A stretch of 64,000 nt of DNA from Synechococcus sp. CBW1002 (GTDB lineage: Bacteria; Cyanobacteriota; Cyanobacteriia; PCC-6307; Cyanobiaceae). Where the stretch lies: NCBI RefSeq assembly GCF_015840915.1, contig NZ_CP060398.1, forward strand, positions 558,001 to 622,000. The letters run 5' to 3'. Positions 37,169 through 46,074 of the stretch are shown piece after piece. The translations under genes were made by a program, and so were the position numbers. Below the pieces are notes generated by a model that was given only the letters and a program-made list of their open reading frames with translations, was not told where the DNA came from and did not search any database. Positions within the stretch are counted from its first letter, which is position 1. Each line of letters starts with the position of its first letter.

Positions 37169-38448
37169 AGGATCCGGAGTTGCACGCGGGCGCCGAACCG
37201 CTCTTGTTGCAAAGCGGCGAGGCTGGCGACCCGGCGGAATTGATCGCGACGCTCGAACGTGCCTGGCAGGAGCAGCGCCTGGTGGCCCTGACCGATCCCG
37301 CCGAGGCGCAGCAGCTGCAGAGCGAGTTGATCGGCGCCCAGTTGCCGGTCGGCGCCGGCGTGCTGGTGGGCAGCGGCGGCAGCAGCGGCGGGCGCCGCTG
37401 CTGCCTGCAGCCCCTGGCCCACCTTCAGGCCTCGGCTGCGGCCACGGCGCACTGGCTGGAGCAACTGGGGATCGATCCGGCCCGTTGTCTGCACCTCAAC
37501 CCCCTGCCGCTGCATCACGTCAGCGGTCTGCTGCCGCTGCTGCGGGCTCAGCAGTGGGCGCAGCAGCGGACGCGGCCGCATCCCTGGGCGGAGAGCCACC
37601 GGTGGCTGCCAGCGACCCTGCTGCGCCAGCCCCAGCACCTGGCAGACGCCCTGCCGCACCCTGGCGATCGGCCGGTGCTGCTCTCGCTGGTGCCCACCCA
37701 GCTGGCGCGGCTGCTGGAGCATCCGACTGCCGTGGCCTGGCTGCGTGGCTGTGCCGTGATCTGGGTGGGTGGTGCGGCCCTGCCGCAGGACCTGGCCCGC
37801 AGGGCCCGGCACTGGGAGCTGCCGCTGGCCCCCTGCTACGGCGCCACGGAAACCGCCGCCATGGTCTGCGCCTTGGCGCCGCAGCAGTTTCTGGCCGGCG
37901 ATCCGGCCCAGCCTGGTTGCGGCTTCCCACTCGAGGATGTGGAACTGCGGCTGGAGCCCCAGACCGGCGCCGTGCAGCTGCGCACCGCACGGCTCAGTCC
38001 CGGCTGGCTGGCGCAGGGCTTGCTGCAGCCGCTGCCCCGCACCCCGGACGGCTGGTGGACCAGTGGGGATGGTGGGGTGCTGACACCCCTGGGCCTGCAC
38101 ATCCAGGGCCGTCTGGATGGCGCCATCAGCAGCGGCGGTGAGACCGTGTTTCCCGAGCAGCTGGAGGAGCGGCTGCGGCAGCTGGCCGCAGCGCTGCCCC
38201 TGCAGGAGGTGTTGCTGCTCGGCGTGGAGGAGCCCCCCTGGGGGCAGCGGCTGGTGGCGCTGGTGCGCGGTCACTCGCCTGACGACTGGGAGTCGCTGCA
38301 GCAGGCGCTGCCGGCACTCACGGCCGGCTGGCGGGCCGCTGAACGGCCGCGCCGCTGGTTGCTCTGCCCCGATCTGGCACCCACCGCTACTGGCAAATGG
38401 CAACGGGGGCGTTGGCAGCAGTGGCTCGCCTCGCTACAAAACCCTTGA
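37165..38448 (+). CDS. menE: o-Succinylbenzoate-CoA ligase
   Basis: An acyl-adenylate-forming enzyme activating OSB with CoA. 427 residues, starting at ATG 37165 overlapping the menC stop (ATGA). The phosphate loop VGSGGSSGGRR replaces the usual SSGTTGxPK, the adenylation motif is PCYGATETAAM, the hinge region WWTSGDGG..IQGRLDGAISSGGETVFP, and the C-terminal Lys is in PTATGKWQRG. Shorter than average acyl-CoA ligases, as usual for cyanobacterial MenE. Confidence 0.9.
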   Translation: MKDPELHAGAEPLLLQSGEAGDPAELIATLERAWQEQRLVALTDPAEAQQLQSELIGAQLPVGAGVLVGSGGSSGGRRCCLQPLAHLQASAAATAHWLEQLGIDPARCLHLNPLPLHHVSGLLPLLRAQQWAQQRTRPHPWAESHRWLPATLLRQPQHLADALPHPGDRPVLLSLVPTQLARLLEHPTAVAWLRGCAVIWVGGAALPQDLARRARHWELPLAPCYGATETAAMVCALAPQQFLAGDPAQPGCGFPLEDVELRLEPQTGAVQLRTARLSPGWLAQGLLQPLPRTPDGWWTSGDGGVLTPLGLHIQGRLDGAISSGGETVFPEQLEERLRQLAAALPLQEVLLLGVEEPPWGQRLVALVRGHSPDDWESLQQALPALTAGWRAAERPRRWLLCPDLAPTATGKWQRGRWQQWLASLQNP

Positions 38449-38464
38449 CCCAGGCCCTCAAGAC

Positions 38465-38728
38465 ATGAACGGCGTTGATCCGGAAGTGAGCAACAAAAAG
38501 CTCGCCGCCGGCCTGCTTGGGATCTTCCTGGGTGCCTTTGGGATCCACAAGTTCGTACTGGGCTATACGAACGCCGGCATCATCATGGCCGTTGTCACGG
38601 TTGTGACGTGCGGATTCGGCGGATTCGTGATGGGTGTGATCGGCCTGGTTGAAGGGATTATCTATCTCTCCAAAACACCTGAGGAGTTCAAAGCCACCTA
38701 TCTCGACGCCAAGCGGGAATGGTTCTGA
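38465..38728 (+). CDS. TM2-domain membrane protein
   Basis: An 87-residue protein with a TM2 domain: KKLAAGLLGIFLGAFGIHKFVLGY (first helix, with the typical GxxGxHKFYLG pattern) and a second helix IIMAVVTVVTCGFGGFVMGVIGLVEGI. The Cys-Gly turn between helices is typical. Cytoplasmic tail EEFKATYLDAKREWF. Role unknown. It starts 16 bases after menE, possibly on the same transcript. Confidence 0.88.
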   Translation: MNGVDPEVSNKKLAAGLLGIFLGAFGIHKFVLGYTNAGIIMAVVTVVTCGFGGFVMGVIGLVEGIIYLSKTPEEFKATYLDAKREWF

Positions 38729-38823
38729 TGCCGTTGGGTCTTCCCCTTGCCAACCCTGCATCGCCCGGGGTCTCACAAGGTTCAGCACCGCGTTCCGGCT
38801 CCCCGGCATCGACCGTCTTCCCC

Positions 38824-38991
38824 ATGGCCCTGCGCCGAATGCCGCTGCTGCTGTTGGTGCTGGCCAGCCTGATCAGCCTCGCCGCCTTCAACGCCATCCC
38901 AGATCAGGGGCTCCACCCTCTGGCCTGGATGGCCAGCCTGCTCCCCCTCCAGCTCGCGGCCCTGCTATGGGGCCTCAGCCGGCAGCGCTGA
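38824..38991 (+). CDS. Small hydrophobic protein, unknown
   Basis: 55 residues from ATG 38824, with two hydrophobic segments (6-22 and 31-50) separated by DQGLHPL. A longer frame from 38719 would add an unlikely Pro/Ser-rich leader. It overlaps the end of the convergent thioesterase gene by 17 bases. No family recognised. Confidence 0.45.
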   Translation: MALRRMPLLLLVLASLISLAAFNAIPDQGLHPLAWMASLLPLQLAALLWGLSRQR

Positions 38992-39415
38992 GGTTGGAGG
39001 CCTCCAACCAGCGCTGGATCGCCAGCGGCAGAGGGCAGCGCCTTCGGGTCTCCACCGTGATGGCCACATGGCGCGTCAGGCCAGTGGCGACGTCGTGGCC
39101 GTCGCAGCGGAAGCTGTAGCGCACCTCGAAGCTGCCGGGATCGAGGCGTTCCGGTTGCAGCCACACCCTGAGCTGATCGCCGCAAACCAGCGGGTGGCGG
39201 TAATCGGCGCTGCAATGCACAATCGGCAACCCCACGGCGAGCGGCTGGCCAGGACGCGGGAAGATCTCCTCGGCGCTGATGCCGTAGCGCGCCAGGCTCT
39301 CCTCATAGGCCTCATGGCACCAACGCAGCAGCTGGTGAAAGTGCATCACCCCGGCGGCATCGGTGTCGCCGAAGCGCACGGTGCGCTCGATCTGCAGCCA
39401 GTGGCTCGATGCCAT
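38975..39415 (-). CDS. 1,4-Dihydroxy-2-naphthoyl-CoA thioesterase (hotdog fold)
   Basis: 146 residues of the 4-hydroxybenzoyl-CoA thioesterase-like hotdog family. RTVRFGDTDAAGVMHFHQLLRW carries the catalytic Asp; HEAYEESLARYGI follows. The cyanobacterial/plant homologs hydrolyse DHNA-CoA, the step between MenB and MenA, and the position by menF/A/C/E supports that. ATG 39415 is chosen; an upstream ATG at 39460 adds 15 unconserved residues. Confidence 0.88.
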   Translation of the reverse strand: MASSHWLQIERTVRFGDTDAAGVMHFHQLLRWCHEAYEESLARYGISAEEIFPRPGQPLAVGLPIVHCSADYRHPLVCGDQLRVWLQPERLDPGSFEVRYSFRCDGHDVATGLTRHVAITVETRRRCPLPLAIQRWLEASNLSAAG

Positions 39416-39489
39416 CGATCCTGTCCCCGGGTCTCCCTTGTGCGGCTTTGGTGGCCCCATTACATTCCGGCCATCTTCGCCCCGCTGGT

Positions 39490-40203
39490 GTGGCCGCTGC
39501 GTTCGCCTACGAGCCGCCCAGCCTGAATCGGGCCTGGGAGGCCTTCGTGGCCCATCTCCCCACCCTGCTGGTGATCTGGCTGATCACCATGGCGATCACG
39601 GCGGTGGGCAGCGGGGTGTCCCTGGTGTTTGCCTTGCTGGGCGTGAGCCTGGGCGGCGCTGATCCGGCGGCACTCACCCAGGGAGCCCTCGATCCCACCG
39701 GCGCGGCTGCCCAGATGGCCTTGCTGCTCGGCCAGCTGGGTCAGGTGCCCTTTGCCATCCTCTCCAGCCTGGTGGGGGTACTGCTGGTGGCGGTGCCGGC
39801 CCTGCACTACGAAACGGGCACCACCATCACCGTGTCCGAGGCCCTGCGGATCCTGCAGGATCGACCGATGCGCTATCTGCTGGCGGGCCTCTTCTTCGCG
39901 CTGGTCACCTGCGTCGGCCTGTTGCTCTGCCTGCTGCCCGGCTTTGCGGTGCTGCTGGTGGCGCCGGTGTATGTGAACCGCATCTTCGCCACCGATCAGG
40001 GGGTGCTGGACGCTTTTGCCAGTTCCTTCCAGGCCGTGTTCCGCTCACCCCATGGCATGGCCTTTGTGGGGGTGCAGGCGCTGGTGGGAACGGTGGTGCT
40101 GGTGGTGTCGATCTGCACCTGCGGCCTGGCGGCGCTGGTGGCGATACCGGTGGGAAACTTCTACATCCAGAACTCCGCGTATCACCAGGGCGTGATCTCC
40201 TGA
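39490..40203 (+). CDS. Multi-pass membrane protein, unknown
   Basis: About 237 residues from GTG 39490 with five to six hydrophobic segments (about 23-50, 84-105, 128-160 and 195-225). The pattern (repeated LPTLLVIWLITM and FFALVTCVGLLLCLLPGFAVLLVAP) recalls the DUF975/DUF4013-type membrane proteins, but I cannot name it firmly. ATG 39409 would overlap the divergent thioesterase start. Confidence 0.6.
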   Translation: MAAAFAYEPPSLNRAWEAFVAHLPTLLVIWLITMAITAVGSGVSLVFALLGVSLGGADPAALTQGALDPTGAAAQMALLLGQLGQVPFAILSSLVGVLLVAVPALHYETGTTITVSEALRILQDRPMRYLLAGLFFALVTCVGLLLCLLPGFAVLLVAPVYVNRIFATDQGVLDAFASSFQAVFRSPHGMAFVGVQALVGTVVLVVSICTCGLAALVAIPVGNFYIQNSAYHQGVIS

Positions 40204-40235
40204 TCCCGGCTCCGATCAAGGCCGCTCTGCTGGGC

Positions 40236-40335
40236 CTCTGATCTGCTGATCAGATCTTGCCTTCTGATCTGAATCTTGTCTTCTGATCTTGTCGTCCTTC
40301 TGATCTGAATCCTGTCGTTTGATCTGAATCTGGTC
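40236..40335. repeat. Degenerate short tandem repeat, TCTGATCTGAATC-type
   Basis: About 100 bases between the membrane protein and the DUF2752 gene contain at least four imperfect copies of a 16-22-base unit built on TTCTGATCTGAATCTTGTC (near 40261, 40281, 40298 and 40318), rich in T and quite unlike the flanking GC-rich DNA. It also contains a small palindrome CTGATCAG. No coding potential. It may be a transcription stop region or mobile repeat. Confidence 0.75.
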
Positions 40336-40363
40336 ACTCCTGGCCTGTCCTGCTGCGGAACCC

Positions 40364-40804
40364 TCAGCCCGTCGGGAAGGCCGGCAGCCCCAGTCCGTAC
40401 TGCAGGGTCATGCGCACCCCCCAATAGAGAACCAGCGCCACACTGATCACCACCAGATGGCTCCCTTTCAGCTGGGGTGGCACCAGCCGCCGGCTGCGGA
40501 TCGACGCCACCGACCAGACCAGCAGAGCCACGGCCGCCGCAGGTCCGAAGGCATGCCAGTCCATCGCCTCACGGATCTGGCCCTGGAGGCTGGAGCAGAC
40601 AGCCCGGGTGAGGAAACAGGTGGGGCAGGGAATACCGGTGAGCGCCCGCAACGGACACGACCAGCCGGGCAGGAGGCCATGGCCCAGCCAACCCTTGAGC
40701 CCCAGGTAACCGGTGAGAGCAGCAGGCAGGAGGAAGCCAGACTGCTGCAGCCGCTGGAGCCAGCGCTGGCGCGTGGATCGAGGTCGGGTTGCTGCGCGGC
40801 TCAG
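40364..40804 (-). CDS. DUF2752 membrane protein
   Basis: About 146 residues. The signature [22 protein letters not shown], with its Cys pairs, and three hydrophobic helices identify DUF2752. No ATG, GTG or TTG lies near the N-terminus. The likely start is CTG 40804, which overlaps the ndhH stop as CTGA and would give coupled translation; this is inference. Function unknown. Confidence 0.7.
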   Translation of the reverse strand: MSRAATRPRSTRQRWLQRLQQSGFLLPAALTGYLGLKGWLGHGLLPGWSCPLRALTGIPCPTCFLTRAVCSSLQGQIREAMDWHAFGPAAAVALLVWSVASIRSRRLVPPQLKGSHLVVISVALVLYWGVRMTLQYGLGLPAFPTG

Positions 40805-41985
40805 CGGTCCACCGAGCCCATGATCACGTCGATCGAGCCAAGGATCGCCATGATGTCGGCCACCTTGTTGCCCTTGAGCAGGTGGGGCAGGATCTGGAGG
40901 TTGTTGGAATCGGCGGCGCGAATCTTGAAGCGCCAGGGGGTGACGTCGTCGTTGCCCTGGATGAACACACCGATTTCCCCTTTGCCGGATTCGAGGCGTG
41001 TATACAGCTCGCCCGAAGGAATCTTGAAGGTGGGAGCCACTTTCTTGGCCACGTACTGGTAATCGAAGCCATACCACTCGCTCTTCTTGCCCTCGGCCAT
41101 GCGCCGGGCTTCCAGGTTCTCGGTGGGGCCGCCGGGGATCATCTGGCAGGCCTGGCGCAGGATCTTCAGCGACTGGCGCATCTCCTCCACCCGCACCCGG
41201 TACCGGGCGTAGCAATCACCTTCGCTGGCCCAGGCCACGCTCCAGTCGAAGTCGTCGTAGCACTCGTAGTGATCGACCTTGCGCAGGTCCCAGGGCACGC
41301 CGGAGGCCCGCAGCATCGGGCCCGAAAGGCTCCAGTTGATCGCCTGCTCCCGCTCGATGGTGCCGAGCCCCTCGATGCGGCGGCGGAAGATGGGGTTGTT
41401 GGTGATCAGCTTCTCGTATTCATCGATCTTGGGGCCGAACCAATCGCAGAAATCGAGGCACTTCTCCAGCCAGCCCCAGGGCAGGTCGGCAGCCACACCG
41501 CCGATGCGGAAATAGTTGTTGTTGATCAGCCGCTGGCCGGTGGCCGCTTCCCAGAGGTCGTAGATCATCTCCCGTTCGCGGAAGATGTAGAAGAACGGCG
41601 TCTGGGCGCCCACGTCCGCCAGGAAGGGGCCGAGCCAGAGCAGGTGGTTGGCGATGCGGTTGAGTTCCAGCATCAGCACGCGGATGTAGCTGGCCCGCTT
41701 CGGCACCGGCACGTTGGCCAGACGCTCGGGCGCATTCACCACGATCGCCTCGTAGAACATGCCGGCCGCATAGTCCATGCGGCTTACGTAGGGCACGAAC
41801 ATCACGTTCGTGCGGTTCTCGGCGATCTTCTCCATGCCGCGATGGAGGTAGCCGATCACCGGCTCGCAGTCCACCACGTCTTCGCCATCGAGGGTCACGA
41901 CCAGCCGCAGCACCCCATGCATGGAGGGGTGATGGGGCCCGAAGTTGACCACCATCGGCTCCGTGCGCGTCTCCAGCTGCGTCAT
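40801..41985 (-). CDS. ndhH: NDH-1 subunit NdhH (NuoD-like)
   Basis: The 49-kDa-type subunit at the quinone site of NDH-1. 394 residues. Conserved blocks are [39 protein letters not shown] at the start, [33 protein letters not shown], and the C-terminal DVIMGSVDR. It is about 36 kb from the ndhA-I-G-E group in this window, which is normal for cyanobacteria. Confidence 0.96.
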   Translation of the reverse strand: MTQLETRTEPMVVNFGPHHPSMHGVLRLVVTLDGEDVVDCEPVIGYLHRGMEKIAENRTNVMFVPYVSRMDYAAGMFYEAIVVNAPERLANVPVPKRASYIRVLMLELNRIANHLLWLGPFLADVGAQTPFFYIFREREMIYDLWEAATGQRLINNNYFRIGGVAADLPWGWLEKCLDFCDWFGPKIDEYEKLITNNPIFRRRIEGLGTIEREQAINWSLSGPMLRASGVPWDLRKVDHYECYDDFDWSVAWASEGDCYARYRVRVEEMRQSLKILRQACQMIPGGPTENLEARRMAEGKKSEWYGFDYQYVAKKVAPTFKIPSGELYTRLESGKGEIGVFIQGNDDVTPWRFKIRAADSNNLQILPHLLKGNKVADIMAILGSIDVIMGSVDR

Positions 41986-42071
41986 GGGGCCGTGGGCTGC
42001 GGATCGAATGGCGGGATCTTAGGAAGGGAGAGCCCGCTGCATGGCCTCTTCTGGCACAGGCCTTCGATCAC

Positions 42072-42968
42072 GTGCCGGTGCTGGCGGAAGCGGTGCTCGC
42101 CAGCTTCGCGGTGCTCCCCCCCGCGGCGGCGGGCCCGCAGGGCGGCCTGCTGATCGACTGCACCCTTGGCGGCGGCGGCCACAGCGCCCTGCTGCTGGAG
42201 GCCCATCCCGGCCTGCGCCTCATCGGTCTCGACCAGGACCCCACCGCCCGCGCCGCCGCCGCCCAGCGCCTGGACCCCTACGGCGATCGGGTGCGGATCG
42301 TGGCCACGAACTTCGCCGATTTCCTGCCCCCCGAGCCCGCCGCCCTGGTGCTGGCCGACCTGGGGGTGAGCAGCCCCCAGCTGGACGTGGCGGAACGAGG
42401 GTTCAGCTTCCGCGTCGATGGCCCGATCGACATGCGAATGAATCCCGCTGCCGGCGAGCCGGCCGCCGCGCTGCTCGATCGGCTCTCGGAAACCGAGCTG
42501 GCCGATCTGCTGTATGCCTATGGCGAAGAGCGGCTATCGCGCCGCATCGCCCGCAAACTGGTGGAGCTGCGCCCCTGGAGTGATCCCACAGGAGCGGAGG
42601 GTAGGGGTACAGCCGCCCTGGCCTACGCAATCGCCGGCTGCTACCCGCCCAAGGCGCGGCGCGGCCGCATCCATCCCGCCACCCGCAGCTTCCAGGCCCT
42701 GCGCATCGCCGTGAACAACGAACTCGCCGTGCTGGATCGCCTGCTGCAGCGCGCCCCCGACTGGCTGCTGCCCGGCGGACTGCTGGGTGTGATCAGTTTC
42801 CATTCGCTCGAAGACCGGCGGGTCAAGACCGCCTTCCTCGCCGATGAACGGCTGGAGCGGATCACCCGCAAGCCCCTGGTCGCCAGCGCAGCGGAGCAGG
42901 AGGCCAATCCCCGCAGCCGCTCCGCCAAGTTCCGGGTGGCCCGGCGGCGGGTTCTGGAGGAGGGTTGA
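42072..42968 (+). CDS. rsmH: 16S rRNA C1402 N4-methyltransferase RsmH
   Basis: It methylates C1402 of 16S rRNA. 298 residues from GTG 42072. The SAM site is [36 protein letters not shown] and [15 protein letters not shown] are family hallmarks. The residues just upstream in frame (FDH before VPVL) also match the family, so the true start is probably a few codons earlier at a non-ATG codon (CTG 42051). Its stop overlaps the next gene (TGATG). Confidence 0.93.
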   Translation: MPVLAEAVLASFAVLPPAAAGPQGGLLIDCTLGGGGHSALLLEAHPGLRLIGLDQDPTARAAAAQRLDPYGDRVRIVATNFADFLPPEPAALVLADLGVSSPQLDVAERGFSFRVDGPIDMRMNPAAGEPAAALLDRLSETELADLLYAYGEERLSRRIARKLVELRPWSDPTGAEGRGTAALAYAIAGCYPPKARRGRIHPATRSFQALRIAVNNELAVLDRLLQRAPDWLLPGGLLGVISFHSLEDRRVKTAFLADERLERITRKPLVASAAEQEANPRSRSAKFRVARRRVLEEG

Positions 42969-43564
42969 TGGCCCTGGCCGCGATCGCCCTGCCGGCGCTG
43001 AGCGCCACGGCACGCACCGACCTGCTCTGGTGGCTGGCATTCCTGATTCAGCTGGCGGCCCTGCCCGGCACCCTGCTGCCGTTGCTGCCCGGTCTGGTGC
43101 TGCTGCCCCTGGGGGCGCTGCTCTGGCCCCTGGCGGTGGGCTGGAGCGTGGGCTGGCCGCCGCTGGCGCTGGCCGTGGTGCTGTTGCTGCTCGGCTGGGG
43201 GGCCGAGGCGCTCGGGCTGGTGCTGGGTCCGGCGCGGCTGCAGGCCACGCGCTGGGCCTATCTCGGTGCCGGCATCGGGCTGCTGGTGGGGTTGCTGGGC
43301 CTGCTGCCCGCCCTGCCCTTCGGTGGACCTCTGCTCGGGGCACTGGTGGGACCCCTGCTGGGGGCGAGTGTGGGGGAGCTGGTCAGCGCTCCGGCCTCGC
43401 TGGCGCCCACCCCGCTGCTGCGGTTACGGCGCTGCCTGCTGGTGGGGCTGGCGGTGGTGAGCGGGATGCTGGTGAGCCGGGTGGCCCAGGCCCTGCTGGC
43501 CGTTGTAGGGGTGGTGGGCTTCGTGCTGCTCACCACCCTGTGGGGCCCGAGCGGAGCTGGTTGA
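42968..43564 (+). CDS. DUF456 membrane protein
   Basis: 198 residues, very rich in Leu, Gly and Ala, with about five helices. LPGTLLPLLPGLVLLPLGALLW, and LGAGIGLLVGLLGLLPALPFGGPLLGALVGPLLGASVGEL in the middle, are the DUF456 glycine-zipper pattern. Function unknown. Translationally coupled to rsmH; the 3' end overlaps the convergent cysteine desulfurase by 35 bases. Confidence 0.82.
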   Translation: MALAAIALPALSATARTDLLWWLAFLIQLAALPGTLLPLLPGLVLLPLGALLWPLAVGWSVGWPPLALAVVLLLLGWGAEALGLVLGPARLQATRWAYLGAGIGLLVGLLGLLPALPFGGPLLGALVGPLLGASVGELVSAPASLAPTPLLRLRRCLLVGLAVVSGMLVSRVAQALLAVVGVVGFVLLTTLWGPSGAG

Positions 43565-44681
43565 CGGCCTCACGCACGGCCGTGATCGCCGTGCTGATGT
43601 CGGCCTCGGTGGTGCCGCGCCCCAGCCCGAAGCGGATCGAGGCGGCGGCCTCGGCGCGGCTGCGCCCCAGGGCCGCCAGCACGTGGGAAGGACTGCCCTG
43701 GCTGCAGGCCGAGCCACTGCTCACCGCGATCTGGCGGCGCAGCCGCTGATGCAGTCGGGTGCCGTCCAGGCCTGCCACGCTCACATTGAGGCTGTGGGGC
43801 AGGCGGGCCGTGGCGGACCCGTTCAGGGTCACCCCCCCGAGGTTCTCGAGCGCCTGCTGCAGCCGGTCGCGCAGGGGCGCCAGCCGCAGGGCCCGCGCCT
43901 CCCGGTCGGCCAGGGCCTGCTCCACCGCCACCCCCAGCCCCACGATCAGCGGCACCGGCAGGGTGCCGGCCCGCAGCCCCCCCTCCTGCCCGCCGCCGTG
44001 CTGCTGCGCCGCCAGGGGCACGCCGGGGCGCACCAGCAGCGCCCCCACCCCCTTGGGCCCATACAGCTTGTGGCCGCTGAGACTGAGCAGGTCGATGCCG
44101 AGCTCCTCGGCGGCGAGCGGAATCTGGCCCACCGCCTGGGCGGCATCGCAGTGAAACAGCACGCCCCGATCGCGGCAGAGTCGGCCGATCGCCGCCAGGG
44201 GCTGCAGCACGCCGATCTCGTTGTTGGCGGCCATCACCGAGAGCAGCAGCACGTCCGGGGTGAGGGCCTCCTCCAGCCGGTTCAGATCGAGCAGCCCATC
44301 GGGCTGCACCGGCAACAGCGTCAGCGGCACACCGTGGCGTTGCAGATGGGCGAGGGGATCCCGCACCGCCCGGTGTTCGCTCACCAGGCTCACGATCCGC
44401 CGGCGGGAGAGACCGCGCTCCGACGCCGCTTCCACCACACCCTTGAGGGCCAGGTTGTTGGCCTCGGTGGCGCCGCTGGTGAAACACACCGTTTCCGGGG
44501 CCACGCCAAGGGCCCTGCCGATGCGGCCGCGGGCCTGCTCCACCGCCGCCGCCGCCTGCAGGGCCGGCCGGTAGAGGCGGCTGGCGGGGTTGGCGAAAGC
44601 CTCACTCCACCAGGGCGCCATGGCGGCGACCACGGCCGGATCGCAGGGGGTGGTGGCGTGGTGGTCGAGGTAGGCCAGCAT
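43530..44681 (-). CDS. Cysteine desulfurase (NifS/IscS-like)
   Basis: A PLP enzyme taking sulfur from cysteine for Fe-S cluster and tRNA thiolation. 383 residues from ATG 44681 (MLAYLDHHATTP). Motifs are FTSGATEANNLALKG, HCDAAQAVGQIPL (PLP Asp), SLSGHKLYGPKGVGAL (PLP Lys) and SSGSACSQG..SHVL, the Cys-containing loop that receives sulfur. It could be a NifS-like or IscS-like paralog; no iscU is adjacent. Confidence 0.92.
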   Translation of the reverse strand: MLAYLDHHATTPCDPAVVAAMAPWWSEAFANPASRLYRPALQAAAAVEQARGRIGRALGVAPETVCFTSGATEANNLALKGVVEAASERGLSRRRIVSLVSEHRAVRDPLAHLQRHGVPLTLLPVQPDGLLDLNRLEEALTPDVLLLSVMAANNEIGVLQPLAAIGRLCRDRGVLFHCDAAQAVGQIPLAAEELGIDLLSLSGHKLYGPKGVGALLVRPGVPLAAQQHGGGQEGGLRAGTLPVPLIVGLGVAVEQALADREARALRLAPLRDRLQQALENLGGVTLNGSATARLPHSLNVSVAGLDGTRLHQRLRRQIAVSSGSACSQGSPSHVLAALGRSRAEAAASIRFGLGRGTTEADISTAITAVREAVNQLRSGPTGW

Positions 44682-44687
44682 GGATTC

Positions 44688-45242
44688 ATGCTGACAACTG
44701 CACGGGCAACCGCGACACCCAGGCTGGCCGGTGGGCTGCTGACCCGCGGGCTGACAACCATGGCGGGGCTGCTCGCCTGCTGGGTTCTGGCTGCGCCAGC
44801 CTCGGCCCAGGGCCTGAACTTGATCCCCTCGAAGGCGAGGCCCAAGGATCTGATTCTTCTGGAGGAACGGCAGGTGCGGGGCGGCAAACAGGCCACCGGC
44901 GTCTATGGCGCCACGGCCGATCCAGCCGAGCCCGGGCTCTGGCGGATCAAGGTGTGGGAGGAGCTTCCCGACGACATCAAGGTGCGCACCGAGTCGATCC
45001 GCTGCAACCCCGCCACGCCGATGCGGATCACCAGCGACGGCCGCAACCTGATCGTGCTCGAGCTCAACCCCGGCGGCCAGATCACCCCCGGCAACCGGCT
45101 CCATCACCTGATCTGGTGGGCCACCTGCTTCCCGGAGCAGGCCGGCAAGGATCCGGCCACCCTGGGGGCGGTGGCCCGCCAGCTGGGCTATCCCGGCCAC
45201 CTGCAGGAGCGCCGCCAGGTGCTGCCGGGAAGCCGTCGATAG
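44688..45242 (+). CDS. Secreted hypothetical protein
   Basis: 184 residues from ATG 44688, or 160 from ATG 44760. The second gives a standard signal peptide (MAGLLACWVLAAPASAQG). The mature part has two Cys (in IRCNP and WATCFP), probably a disulfide, and no domain I recognise. With ATG 44688 the start would be only six bases from the divergent desulfurase start, so 44760 may be the true one. Confidence 0.65.
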   Translation: MLTTARATATPRLAGGLLTRGLTTMAGLLACWVLAAPASAQGLNLIPSKARPKDLILLEERQVRGGKQATGVYGATADPAEPGLWRIKVWEELPDDIKVRTESIRCNPATPMRITSDGRNLIVLELNPGGQITPGNRLHHLIWWATCFPEQAGKDPATLGAVARQLGYPGHLQERRQVLPGSRR

Positions 45243-45252
45243 ATTGATCGTC

Positions 45253-46074
45253 ATGACCCCCGACCCCACCGGCTCCCGACCCGCCGATCCCCATGCGGCC
45301 GCAACCAGCCCCGCTGGTGCCAGCTCCGCAGCGGCCGGATCCGCCGGAGCCGCTTCAGCCGAGGCCGCCGAGCCGGCTCCGCAGGCACCGGCCCGGCTGC
45401 TGCTTGTGGACGATGAACCCGGTCTGCGCACCGCCGTGAAGGCCTATCTCGAGGACGAGGGCTTCGTGGTGACCACCGCCAACGACGGCGAGGAGGGCTG
45501 GACCCTGGCCCAGGAGCTGCTGCCTGATGTGATCATCAGCGACGTAATGATGCCCCGCCTCGATGGCTACGGGCTGCTGCAGCGGCTGCGGGGCGATGAG
45601 CGCCTGGGGGGCACCCCGGTGATCTTCCTCACCGCCAAGGGGATGACCGCCGATCGCATCGCCGGCTTCAATGCCGGCGCCGACGACTACATCCCCAAGC
45701 CCTTCGATCCCGACGAGCTGGTGGCCCGCGTCCACAACGCAGTGCGACGTCAGGAACGGCTGCTGGCCGAGGCGGCCCGCTTTGCCGATGCGGACATCGG
45801 CCAGATGGCCAAGCAGATCACCGAGATCCGCTCCCTGCTCTCCAGCAGCGGCAGCAAGAAGCCGCCGGCGGCGGTGCGGCTGGAATTCACGCCCCGCGAG
45901 GCGAGCGTGCTGCAGCTGGTGGCGGAGGGGCTGATGAACAAGGAGATCGCCCGGCGGCTGGAAACCTCGATCCGCAACGTGGAGAAGTACGTGAGCCGGC
46001 TGTTCACCAAGACCGGCACCTCCAGCCGCACCGAGCTGGTGCGCTACGCCCTCGAGCACGGCCTGGTGGAGTGA
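45253..46074 (+). CDS. LuxR-type response regulator (Ycf29-like)
   Basis: 273 residues in three parts: an Ala/Pro-rich disordered leader (1-48), a receiver (LLLVDDEPGLRTAVKAYL; phosphoacceptor Asp in DVIISDVMMPRLDG; Lys in YIPKPFDPDEL), and a LuxR HTH (TPREASVLQLVAEGLMNKEIARRLETSIRNVEKYVSRLF). This order fits the Ycf29/TctD-like regulators of cyanobacteria and red-algal plastids. The partner kinase is unknown. It overlaps the pseudouridine-synthase gene by four bases (GTGA). Confidence 0.88.
   Translation: MTPDPTGSRPADPHAAATSPAGASSAAAGSAGAASAEAAEPAPQAPARLLLVDDEPGLRTAVKAYLEDEGFVVTTANDGEEGWTLAQELLPDVIISDVMMPRLDGYGLLQRLRGDERLGGTPVIFLTAKGMTADRIAGFNAGADDYIPKPFDPDELVARVHNAVRRQERLLAEAARFADADIGQMAKQITEIRSLLSSSGSKKPPAAVRLEFTPREASVLQLVAEGLMNKEIARRLETSIRNVEKYVSRLFTKTGTSSRTELVRYALEHGLVE

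Noticed and set aside
43683-44687. Long plus-strand frame running into the secreted protein gene
   Set aside because: The upstream ~335 codons are antisense to the cysteine desulfurase; only the part from 44688 (or 44760) is protein-like.
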